Assembly (NCBI GenBank): GCA_003455605.1
Contig: DMQR01000201.1
Coordinates: 1-9,338 of the forward strand
Direction: 5' to 3'
DNA: 9,338 nucleotides
Source of the DNA: Cryomorphaceae bacterium
Lineage (GTDB): Bacteria; Bacteroidota; Bacteroidia; Flavobacteriales; Schleiferiaceae
The notes under the pieces are model-generated. The model had not been told where the DNA came from, ran no database searches, and saw only the letters and a program-made list of their open reading frames with translations. Of this stretch, positions 1-6,088 are shown one piece after another; position 1 is the stretch's first letter; the number at the start of each line of letters is the position of its first letter. Both the position numbers and the translations under genes were made by a program.

Positions 1-500
1 CCCACGCGTGCATCACCCATTTCACCTTCGATCTCAGCCTTAGGCGTCAATGCCGCAACTGAATCAATAATCAAAATATCTACAGCACCGGAACGAACAA
101 GGTTATCTGCAATTTCGAGTGCTTGCTCACCGTTATCCGGTTGAGAGATGATCAAATCATCTGTATTTATTCCTAATTTTTCTGCATAGAAACGATCGAA
201 AGCATGCTCAGCATCTACGAAGGCAGCAATACCTCCTCGACGTTGGCATTCCGCAATGGCATGCAAGGTTAAGGTTGTCTTACCTGAACTCTCTGGTCCA
301 TATATTTCAATAACACGACCTGTAGGATAGCCACCTACACCCAAGGCAATATCTAAAGTCAATGATCCTGTAGGAATGGCATCGACTTCAATTACTGGGG
401 CATCCCCCATTTTCATTACTGTTCCTTTACCGTAGGCCTTGTCCATACGGTCCATCGTGAGTTTGAGTGCCTTCAGTTTGGCGTCTTTATCTGCGCTCAT
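1..500 (-). CDS. recA: Recombinase RecA, N-terminal part (3' end outside window)
   Basis: RecA is the ATP-dependent strand-exchange protein that forms filaments on single-stranded DNA and drives homologous recombination and repair in the cytoplasm. About 166 residues are visible from the ATG at 498-500; the rest lies beyond the left edge, about half of the usual ~340 residues. The translation shows the N-terminal polymerisation helix ([13 protein letters not shown], about residues 17-29). The Walker A loop GPESSGKT is at residues 68-75, the catalytic glutamate is in VDAEHAFD (E98), and the Walker B strand DILIIDS is at 141-147. These are diagnostic for RecA and no RecA-core residue looks altered in this part. 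It lies 97 bases downstream of bcp on the same strand but has its own consensus promoter in that gap, so it is probably transcribed independently, with possible read-through from bcp. Confidence 0.97.
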   Translation of the reverse strand, partial: MSADKDAKLKALKLTMDRMDKAYGKGTVMKMGDAPVIEVDAIPTGSLTLDIALGVGGYPTGRVIEIYGPESSGKTTLTLHAIAECQRRGGIAAFVDAEHAFDRFYAEKLGINTDDLIISQPDNGEQALEIADNLVRSGAVDILIIDSVAALTPKAEIEGEMGDARV

Positions 501-532
501 AATCTTAGAATGCTAAAAATATTAGAATTATG

Positions 533-563
533 CAAATGTAGGACTTCCTTTGGATTGACCAAA
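533..563 (-). promoter_or_regulatory. recA promoter, Bacteroidota -33/-7 type
   Basis: Read on the minus strand, a TTTG box (560-563) is followed by 19 bases and then TACATTTG (533-540), an exact match to the Bacteroidota consensus TTG-N19-TAnnTTTG. The predicted transcript start near 525 gives a leader of about 25 bases before the recA ATG, with no clear Shine-Dalgarno sequence, as is usual in this phylum. This is the best promoter match I see in the window. Confidence 0.75.
549..563. repeat. Short palindrome overlapping the recA -33 box
   Basis: The plus strand shows TTTGG-ATTGA-CCAAA, a perfect inverted repeat with 5-base arms and a 5-base spacer, whose right arm is the -33 element of the recA promoter. 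It could be a repressor or activator site, or chance: 5-base arms are short. It does not match the LexA box of E. coli or of Bacillus. Confidence 0.3.
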
Positions 564-597
564 CCCTTTCCAAAAATTTATGCGGAAAAGTTGAAAT

Positions 598-1053
598 TTA
601 ATAGAGCGCTAAGACTTGGTCCACCGCTTCCTTGGTTTTCACCTTGCCTATAAAATGTTCGATTTTACCCTGTTCATCAATCACATAAGTATAGCGATAA
701 ATACCCTCATATTCATTACCCATAAACTTCTTCCATCCCCAAGCTTCATAAGCCATGATGATCGACTTTTCTTCGTCTGCAATAAGGTTGTAATTCAGCT
801 CTTGTTTTGTCGCAAAATTGAGCTGACGCTGCACTGAATCTGCGCTCACGCCTATTACCTCAACCCCTTTTGCCGCCAAATCCGCGTAGTGATCCCTAAA
901 ATCACAAGCCTCTACAGTACACCCTGGAGTGGATGCTTTAGGGTAGAAAAAGAGTATTATTTTCTTGCCTCGGAACTGTTCTGAAGTGATGGTTTCTCCG
1001 TTCTGATTTACACCTGAAAATGCCGGTGCCACGCTGCCAATTTCTAAAGCCAT
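598..1053 (-). CDS. bcp: Thiol peroxidase Bcp / PrxQ-type peroxiredoxin
   Basis: A 151-residue thioredoxin-fold peroxiredoxin that reduces hydrogen peroxide and organic peroxides in the cytoplasm, usually recycled by thioredoxin. The motif around residues 37-52 (FYPKASTPGCTVEACDF) contains the peroxidatic cysteine C45 and, five residues on, C50, the same positions as in E. coli Bcp, where C50 is the resolving cysteine. This marks it as an atypical 2-Cys PrxQ/Bcp enzyme. Length matches the family (about 150-157). I chose the ATG at 1051-1053 (MALEIGSVAPAF); a TTG two codons upstream at 1057-1059 is possible but less likely. It is divergent from nth and precedes recA on the same strand, so the neighbourhood has an oxidative-damage theme, although co-regulation is inference. 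Confidence 0.95.
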   Translation of the reverse strand: MALEIGSVAPAFSGVNQNGETITSEQFRGKKIILFFYPKASTPGCTVEACDFRDHYADLAAKGVEVIGVSADSVQRQLNFATKQELNYNLIADEEKSIIMAYEAWGWKKFMGNEYEGIYRYTYVIDEQGKIEHFIGKVKTKEAVDQVLALY

Positions 1054-1081
1054 GGTCAATAAGTTTTATTTCTCAACAACT

Positions 1082-1089
1082 CGAAGTTA
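1082..1089 (-). promoter_or_regulatory. Possible -7 element of bcp promoter
   Basis: On the minus strand TAACTTCG matches TAnnTTTG at all but one of the defined positions and would start transcription about 20 bases before the bcp ATG. No TTG box is visible at the expected distance. The site overlaps the candidate nth element on the other strand, so only one promoter might be occupied at a time. Weak evidence. Confidence 0.25.
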
Positions 1090-1095
1090 TGTTTG
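1088..1095 (+). promoter_or_regulatory. Probable -7 element of nth promoter
   Basis: TATGTTTG is an exact match to the Bacteroidota -7 consensus TAnnTTTG. It predicts a transcript start near 1102 and a leader of about 37 bases to the nth ATG at 1139. The -33 region near 1064-1070 is T-rich (TTTTATT) but has no TTG, so the match is incomplete. Confidence 0.45.
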
Positions 1096-1138
1096 TTTCT
1101 TAGAATAGACCTCTTGTTCATCATTTTTAGTTTTCCTC

Positions 1139-1828
1139 ATGACCAAAGCAGAAAAAATTGACTACGCCCTAGCCGCCTTAGAGCAATTGTATCCGGAGAC
1201 CCCGGTACCCCTGCACCACAAAGACCCCTTCACTTTATTGGTTGCTGTGGTGCTTAGTGCACAATGCACGGACGAGCGAGTCAATCAAATTACACCCAAG
1301 CTTTTTGCCGTGGCAGATAACCCCTACGACATGGCAAAAATGACCGTGGAAGAAATTGCAGCGATCATTCGCCCTTGCGGATTGGTTCCTATGAAGAGTA
1401 AGGGCATTCATGCTTTTAGTAAGACAATTGTGGAAGAATATGGCGGCAAAGTTCCCGCCAGTTTTGAGGCCCTGGAGGCCATGCCCAGCGTAGGGCATAA
1501 AACTGCGAGCGTCGTCATGAGCCAGGCCTTCGGGGTTCCCGCCTTTCCAGTAGATACGCACATTCATCGATTAATGTACCGCTGGGGATTCTCCAACGGT
1601 AAAAGCGTAGAAAAGACCGAACGAGACGCAAAGCGTTTGTTTCCTCGTGAGCTTTGGAATAAACTACATCTGCAGATCATTTTCTACGGACGAGAGTACA
1701 GCCCTGCACGGGGTTGGGATTTAGAACGAGATATAATCACAAAGACCGTGGGGCGACGTTCGGAAATTAATAAATGGGAGAAGGACCAATTGGCCAAAGT
1801 GAAAAAGAATTCAGGTAAAAAAAGCTAA
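1139..1828 (+). CDS. nth: Endonuclease III (bifunctional DNA glycosylase/AP lyase), lacking Fe-S cluster ligands
   Basis: A 229-residue HhH-GPD base-excision repair enzyme that removes oxidised pyrimidines and cleaves abasic sites. The N-terminal helical part has LSAQCTDERVN (about 39-49), the family version of LSAQ-TD-xVN. The helix-hairpin-helix MPSVGHKTASVV (115-126) carries the catalytic lysine K121, and PVDTHIHRL (137-145) carries the catalytic aspartate D139. After GREYS (184-188), where E. coli Nth has the C-x6-C-x2-C-x5-C [4Fe-4S] loop, this protein reads PARGWDLERDIITKTVGRR with no cysteine. Its only cysteines are C43 and C80, so no cluster can form in the usual way. The reading frame is intact and catalytic residues are present, so it is likely functional; related Bacteroidota proteins appear similar from memory. 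It starts at an ATG 85 bases from divergent bcp and ends 44 bases before yebC, so the two may be co-transcribed. Confidence 0.95.
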   Translation: MTKAEKIDYALAALEQLYPETPVPLHHKDPFTLLVAVVLSAQCTDERVNQITPKLFAVADNPYDMAKMTVEEIAAIIRPCGLVPMKSKGIHAFSKTIVEEYGGKVPASFEALEAMPSVGHKTASVVMSQAFGVPAFPVDTHIHRLMYRWGFSNGKSVEKTERDAKRLFPRELWNKLHLQIIFYGREYSPARGWDLERDIITKTVGRRSEINKWEKDQLAKVKKNSGKKS

Positions 1829-1872
1829 GGGCGAATTCTTACTTTTACAGCCTTGTAACCCAAAGCACAGAT

Positions 1873-2604
1873 ATGGGACGCGCATTTGAATTTAGAAAAG
1901 AACGCAAGTTTAAACGTTGGGCAGGGATGGCAAAGACCTTCTCTCGCATCAGCAAGGATATCATCATGGCCGTTAAGGAAGGCGGCGACAACCCAGATTC
2001 TAACTACAGACTCCGCATGTTGCTACAAAACGCAAAGGCTGCCAATATGCCTAAGGACAATGTGGAACGCGCCATTAAAAAGGCGATGTCGAAAGATCAA
2101 AGCGACTATAAAACCATTGTATACGAAGGATACGGTCCACACGGCATTGCAGTGTTGGTAGAAACGGCAACGGATAATAACACTCGTACGGTTGCAAACG
2201 TACGCTCGTACTTTAACAAATGTGACGGTTCTTTGGGAACCTCAGGCTCCGTGGAATTTATGTTCGAGCACAAGTGCCACGTGAAGATTGCTGCGGCGGA
2301 GATTGATTTGGAAGAATTGGAATTCGAACTCATTGATTTCGGTGCGGAAGATGTATTCAAGGATACCGAAGAAAAGGACAGTGAGGAAACGGAAGTGATT
2401 ATGGTCTATGGCCAATTCTCCGAGTACGGCAATATCACCAAAGGTTTGGAGGAATTGGGCCATGAGATTATGGAATCAGGGTTTGAATATATCCCAACGA
2501 CAACGAAAGAATTGGACGAGAACGAAACCAAAGATCTTGAGAAACTCATCGAAAAACTGGAAGAGGACGACGATGTACAAAACGTCTATACAACCATGCT
2601 ATAA
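1873..2604 (+). CDS. yebC: YebC/TACO1-family translation or transcription regulator
   Basis: A 243-residue cytoplasmic protein of the YebC/PmpR/TACO1 family. Members were annotated as DNA-binding transcriptional regulators; mitochondrial TACO1 and recent bacterial work point to a role in translation, including at proline-rich stretches. The N-terminal MGRAFEFRKERKFKRW replaces the AGHSKWANIKHRK start of proteobacterial proteins and is typical of Bacteroidota. The signature follows: EGYGPHGIAVLVE (about 85-97), then TDNNTRTVANVRSYF and GSLGTSGSVEFMFEHK (up to about 134). The C-terminal third is strongly acidic, as usual. The ATG at 1873 is chosen because the conserved N-terminus begins there. 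The 44-base gap to nth contains TACTTTTA (1840-1847), a near match to the -7 consensus, so a separate promoter is possible. Transcription should stop at the hairpin 17 bases downstream. Confidence 0.93.
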   Translation: MGRAFEFRKERKFKRWAGMAKTFSRISKDIIMAVKEGGDNPDSNYRLRMLLQNAKAANMPKDNVERAIKKAMSKDQSDYKTIVYEGYGPHGIAVLVETATDNNTRTVANVRSYFNKCDGSLGTSGSVEFMFEHKCHVKIAAAEIDLEELEFELIDFGAEDVFKDTEEKDSEETEVIMVYGQFSEYGNITKGLEELGHEIMESGFEYIPTTTKELDENETKDLEKLIEKLEEDDDVQNVYTTML

Positions 2605-2620
2605 GCATCGTTGATCTACT

Positions 2621-2646
2621 AAAAAGGTGCCCATGGGCGCCTTTTT
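2621..2646. terminator. Bidirectional intrinsic terminator between yebC and clpX
   Basis: The sequence is AAAAAGGTGCC-CATG-GGCGCCTTTTT: an 11-pair stem (one T-G wobble) with a 4-base loop, with five T on either strand at the 3' side. It lies between convergent genes, begins 17 bases after the yebC stop and overlaps the clpX stop codon (2645-2647), so it probably ends both transcripts. Confidence 0.85.
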
Positions 2647-3892
2647 ATATTACTCTTTTCAATTTTCGTAGCGAGCTGCGTTCAATTTGCGATTTCGCAT
2701 AGTCAAGCGTGATGACCAATTCTTTGTGCTCCGCACCAGGCGCATCAAACATATGATCGTTCAAAATGGCTTCACAGACGCTGCGCAAACCGCGCGCACC
2801 CAATTTGTATTCTAACGCCACATCAACGATGTAATCAAATACTTTCTCTTCAAAGGTCAAGGCAATACTGTCCATGTGGAACAGGTGCTGGTACTGCTTG
2901 ATAAGCGCGTTTTTAGGCAGAGTCAGGATAGCCTTCAAAGCATCACGATCGAGCGGACACATAAAGGTTACAATAGGCATACGTCCGATGAGCTCGGGAA
3001 TCAAACCGAAAGACTTTAGATCAGACGGGGTGATGTAGCTCAAAAGGTCCTCATCTTCAATGTGATCGCGGACTTCCTTGGAATAGCCCAAGGCTGACGA
3101 GTTTAGTCTGCCATTAATTTTCTTTTCAATACCCACAAAGGCACCGCCGGCGATGAAGAGGATGTTCTTAGTATCCACCTCGATGTACTTCTGATCTGGG
3201 TGTTTACGACCACCCTTCGGTGGCACATTCACTTTCGAACCTTCGAGCAACTTCAAGAGTCCTTGCTGCACCCCCTCTCCACTCACGTCGCGAGTGATTG
3301 AGGGGTTATCTCCTTTACGCGCAATTTTATCAATCTCGTCAATGAAGACGATACCTACCTCAGCCTTGGTTAAATCATAATCTGCCGCCTGAAGCAAGCG
3401 TGTCAAGATACTTTCAACATCTTCGCCTACATATCCAGCCTCTGTCAACACTGTAGCATCGACAATGGTGAACGGCACATTGAGCATCTTAGCAATGGTG
3501 CGCGCCATCAGCGTCTTCCCTGTACCGGTATTTCCTACGAGAACGATATTACTCTTGTCGATTTCTGGTGCATCCTTCACAGGCACAGTTCCGATTCGTT
3601 TGTAGTGGTTGTAAACTGCTACGCTCAGCGTACGCTTGGCTGTCTCTTGTCCGATGATGTATTCATCGAGATGCGATTTAATTTGAGCGGGCGTGTAATT
3701 GAATTCTGGCTTGCCTGCGATCTCCAAAGGGTTGGATTGTGGCTGCTCGCCTAATTCCGCATGTAAAATACCTCCCGCCTGGCTCACACACTTATCACAG
3801 ATGTGTGAATCCATACCGGCGATCATCATCTCAACTTCATCCTTGCTTTTACCACAGAATGAACAGTGAATTATGGAATTATCGTCACTCAT
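2645..3892 (-). CDS. clpX: ATP-dependent Clp protease ATP-binding subunit ClpX
   Basis: A 415-residue AAA+ unfoldase that forms a hexamer, recognises tagged or damaged proteins and feeds them into ClpP. The N-terminal zinc-binding domain has C10-x2-C13 and C32-x2-C35. The AAA+ module has Walker A GNTGTGKT (120-127), pore-1 loop GYVG (153-156), Walker B IVFIDE (181-186), the RKH pore loop (229-231), the arginine-finger segment LIGRMP (301-306) and sensor 2 GARGLR (365-370). The ClpP-docking loop, IGF in E. coli, appears as LGY (268-270) within SSALGYSKE, a conservative variant. Length fits the family (about 410-425). Its ATG overlaps the clpP stop by one base (TAATG on the minus strand), indicating translational coupling. 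It is the last gene of the tig-clpP-clpX operon. Confidence 0.98.
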   Translation of the reverse strand: MSDDNSIIHCSFCGKSKDEVEMMIAGMDSHICDKCVSQAGGILHAELGEQPQSNPLEIAGKPEFNYTPAQIKSHLDEYIIGQETAKRTLSVAVYNHYKRIGTVPVKDAPEIDKSNIVLVGNTGTGKTLMARTIAKMLNVPFTIVDATVLTEAGYVGEDVESILTRLLQAADYDLTKAEVGIVFIDEIDKIARKGDNPSITRDVSGEGVQQGLLKLLEGSKVNVPPKGGRKHPDQKYIEVDTKNILFIAGGAFVGIEKKINGRLNSSALGYSKEVRDHIEDEDLLSYITPSDLKSFGLIPELIGRMPIVTFMCPLDRDALKAILTLPKNALIKQYQHLFHMDSIALTFEEKVFDYIVDVALEYKLGARGLRSVCEAILNDHMFDAPGAEHKELVITLDYAKSQIERSSLRKLKRVI

Positions 3893-4566
3893 TACTTAGC
3901 TTGGTTCTTGCCGAGAAGAATTTCATCCACCATACCGTAGGCCTTGGCTTCTTCCGAATTCATCCAGTAGTCACGATCTGAATCTTCCTCTACTTTATCA
4001 AATGGCTGTCCGCTATGGTGGGCGATGATGCTGTACAGCTCTTTCTTGAGCTTCAAGATTTCTTGTAAGGTGATCTCCATATCTGAAGCCTGACCTTGAG
4101 CGCCGCCCATAGGCTGGTGGATCATGATGCGGCTGTGCTTTAGGGCAGAACGCTTTCCAGCGGTTCCTGCACACATCAACACGGCACCCATAGAAGCAGC
4201 CATACCTGTACAAATAGTAGCTACATTAGGGTTGACCACTTGCATGGTATCATAAATTCCCAAACCGGCATAGACTGACCCGCCTGGAGAATTGATGTAA
4301 ATCTGAATGTCTTTCTTCGCGTCTGCACTTTCCAAGAACAACAGCTGTGCTTGGACTATGTTGGCGACTTGGTCATTGATGCCGGTGCCCAAGAAAATGA
4401 TACGGTCCATCATCAAACGCGAGAATACGTCCATCTGCGCCACGTTCATTTGGCGCTCTTCAATGATGTAGGGTGTCAATGACGCATCGACATATTGGTC
4501 CACATACATGCTTTGGACACCTGCATGCTTGGTGGCGTATTTCTTAAATTCTTTACCGAAATCCAT
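3892..4566 (-). CDS. clpP: ATP-dependent Clp protease proteolytic subunit ClpP
   Basis: A 224-residue serine peptidase that assembles into two stacked heptamers and degrades proteins delivered by ClpX. The catalytic triad is recognisable: S125 in GMAASMGAV, H150 in MIHQPMGG, and D199 in SDRDYW, the last 49 residues after the histidine, the same spacing as in E. coli. The oxyanion-hole segment INSPGGSV is at 91-98. The roughly 30 residues before the conserved core probably include a propeptide removed on maturation. The gene lies 26 bases after tig and shares one base with clpX, so expression of unfoldase and peptidase is likely coupled. No second clpP copy is in the window. Confidence 0.98.
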   Translation of the reverse strand: MDFGKEFKKYATKHAGVQSMYVDQYVDASLTPYIIEERQMNVAQMDVFSRLMMDRIIFLGTGINDQVANIVQAQLLFLESADAKKDIQIYINSPGGSVYAGLGIYDTMQVVNPNVATICTGMAASMGAVLMCAGTAGKRSALKHSRIMIHQPMGGAQGQASDMEITLQEILKLKKELYSIIAHHSGQPFDKVEEDSDRDYWMNSEEAKAYGMVDEILLGKNQAK

Positions 4567-4592
4567 TCGTTGATTGTTTTAAGATGATTGAA

Positions 4593-5951
4593 TTATTTGC
4601 CGTTTGCCGTTACCAATTTAATGAAATCATCATAGGTAACTTCTTTCTCCTCTATCTTAAAGTTCTCTTTGTAGTATGTCAACAGCTTAGCGTTGTATAC
4701 TTGGTCGTTTAAACGACGTGCTTCTTCCTCGTTTTTCAAGGCATTTTCAGCGATACCCTTTAGCATCTCGTCGTCCATAACCTGTTGGCCGTACTGTTGG
4801 AACTGAGATTTTACTATACCTACGGTGTGGTCGAGCAATTCTTCTTGACTCACGCTGATTTCGCCCATTTGAATGACTTTATTCTCAATCAATTGGTAAC
4901 GCAATCCCTTTTCAGTCTTTTCCCAATCCGTTTCTACTTCTTCAGCAGTCAATGTCTTCTCACCGGAAGTCTGCATCCATTTTTTTAAGAACGCTACCGG
5001 TAGGTCGAATTTCGTTTTGCCCAACAGGTATTCTGCCACGTTGTTCATGAAGTACTGGTCAGCTTCGTTCTCGTACATGCGCTCCGCTTCCTCCTTCATA
5101 CGCTCGCGCATTTCCTTTTCAGAAGTCACTTTACCTTCGCCGTATACCTTATCGAAGAATTCTTGATTGATTTCTGCAGGTTCCATGCGAGTTACATTGG
5201 TCAACTTAAATTTAAATGAACCGGTAGAAGCTTCTAATTGTGCGTCCGTCACGCCCAACAATCCAGCAACGTTGTAGTCCTTGCTGAAAGATTTAGCTGC
5301 TTCCAATACCACAGTGTTACCCATGCCCATTTTACAAAGTTCCCCTTGAGCTTTCTTCGTCTTAAGGTTGCTGCCCATGAATTGAGCTTCTTCTTTAACA
5401 ATACCGTCGGCTAATACATTACCGTCTTTATCCACCTCTGTTAAGGAGCCGTGGAACACGTCCTCCGCTTTAGCCTTTTCTGGGGTGACCATCTTCCCGT
5501 AGCGAGAACGAATATCTTCCATGTAGGTGTCCAATACTTTCTTGTCGGCTACGACCTTGGCACCTTTAATTTTGTTCTTCTTGGTGATGCTCACCTCAAA
5601 TTCTGGTGAAAGACCGATCTCGAACTGAAATTCGTAGGTACCCGGGGTATCAAAATCGATAGTTCCTTGTTCTACAGGTAGTGGATTACCTAAGATATTG
5701 AGCTTCTCACTAGTAATGTAGTTGTAGATGCTGTCTTGCAAAATCTTGTTGATCTCATCGATGAGCACAGATTTTCCATACTGCTTCTTTATCAAACCCA
5801 TAGGCACTTTTCCTGGGCGGAATCCCGGGATGTTCGCGCGCCTACGGTAGTTCTCCAATACGCCTTTTACCTTTTCTTGGTAATCTTCTGGAGTAATTTC
5901 TAGTGTCACCAAAAGGTTTAATGCATCTACTTCTTTCTTGCGAATGTTCAT
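4593..5951 (-). CDS. tig: Trigger factor (ribosome-associated chaperone)
   Basis: A 452-residue chaperone that binds the ribosome at the exit tunnel and shields nascent chains. The N-terminal ribosome-binding domain carries the signature GFRPGKVP at residues 43-50, exactly the E. coli position. The middle region (about 160-255) aligns by order with the FKBP-type prolyl isomerase domain but lacks its usual core (no MIPGFEDGI-like segment), so isomerase activity is doubtful. This appears common in Bacteroidota trigger factors. The C-terminal region (about 256-452) is highly charged and helical, as expected for the chaperone arms. The ATG at 5949-5951 gives the expected N-terminus (MNIRKKEVDALN). 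First gene of the tig-clpP-clpX operon, placing folding and degradation under one promoter. Overall divergence from E. coli is large, but the assignment is secure. Confidence 0.95.
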   Translation of the reverse strand: MNIRKKEVDALNLLVTLEITPEDYQEKVKGVLENYRRRANIPGFRPGKVPMGLIKKQYGKSVLIDEINKILQDSIYNYITSEKLNILGNPLPVEQGTIDFDTPGTYEFQFEIGLSPEFEVSITKKNKIKGAKVVADKKVLDTYMEDIRSRYGKMVTPEKAKAEDVFHGSLTEVDKDGNVLADGIVKEEAQFMGSNLKTKKAQGELCKMGMGNTVVLEAAKSFSKDYNVAGLLGVTDAQLEASTGSFKFKLTNVTRMEPAEINQEFFDKVYGEGKVTSEKEMRERMKEEAERMYENEADQYFMNNVAEYLLGKTKFDLPVAFLKKWMQTSGEKTLTAEEVETDWEKTEKGLRYQLIENKVIQMGEISVSQEELLDHTVGIVKSQFQQYGQQVMDDEMLKGIAENALKNEEEARRLNDQVYNAKLLTYYKENFKIEEKEVTYDDFIKLVTANGK

Positions 5952-5976
5952 TTGTGTCCAATTAAATTTTGCAAAA

Positions 5977-5994
5977 ACCCCTTAGAAAAGGGGT
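5977..5994 (-). promoter_or_regulatory. Stem-loop in the tig leader, terminator-like
   Basis: On the minus strand ACCCCTT-TTCT-AAGGGGT forms a perfect 7-pair stem with a 4-base loop, followed directly by further T residues (GGGGTTTTTGC). It lies between the tig -7 element (5997-6004) and the tig ATG, at or next to the predicted transcript start. It could be a 5'-end stabilising hairpin or an attenuator. No upstream gene on this strand needs a terminator here. Confidence 0.45.
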
Positions 5995-5996
5995 CG

Positions 5997-6004
5997 CAAA
6001 GGTA
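5997..6004 (-). promoter_or_regulatory. Probable -7 element of the tig-clpP-clpX promoter
   Basis: The minus strand reads TACCTTTG, an exact match to TAnnTTTG, followed by C as often seen in this phylum. It is 45 bases from the tig ATG. No TTG is found 17-23 bases upstream, so the -33 half is unsupported. Confidence 0.55.
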
Positions 6005-6072
6005 CATAACATTTTGCCTTTTATTGGGATTGCTTTAACGCAAGGAAATGCCCATTCTTTTGGCAAAGATTG

Positions 6073-6079
6073 TACCTTG
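6073..6079 (+). promoter_or_regulatory. Possible -7 element of the prc-like gene
   Basis: TACCTTG is one T short of the TAnnTTTG consensus. It lies 9 bases before the ATG at 6089 and 24 before the ATG at 6104, so if used it favours the 6104 start with a short leader. A TTG at 6060-6062 is too close to serve as its -33 box. Confidence 0.25.
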
Positions 6080-6088
6080 CCAATATCT

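Noticed and set aside
1801..1872. Terminator between nth and yebC
   Set aside because: There is no GC-rich hairpin with a following T-run in the 44-base gap; read-through into yebC is more likely.
6061..6080. Sigma-54-like TGGC...TTGC pattern
   Set aside because: The GG to GC spacing is 15 bases instead of the required 10.
5969..6088. N-terminal extension of the prc-like gene from a TTG codon
   Set aside because: It would begin 17 bases from the divergent tig start, run across the tig leader hairpin and -7 element, and place about 45 unrelated residues before the signal-anchor sequence.
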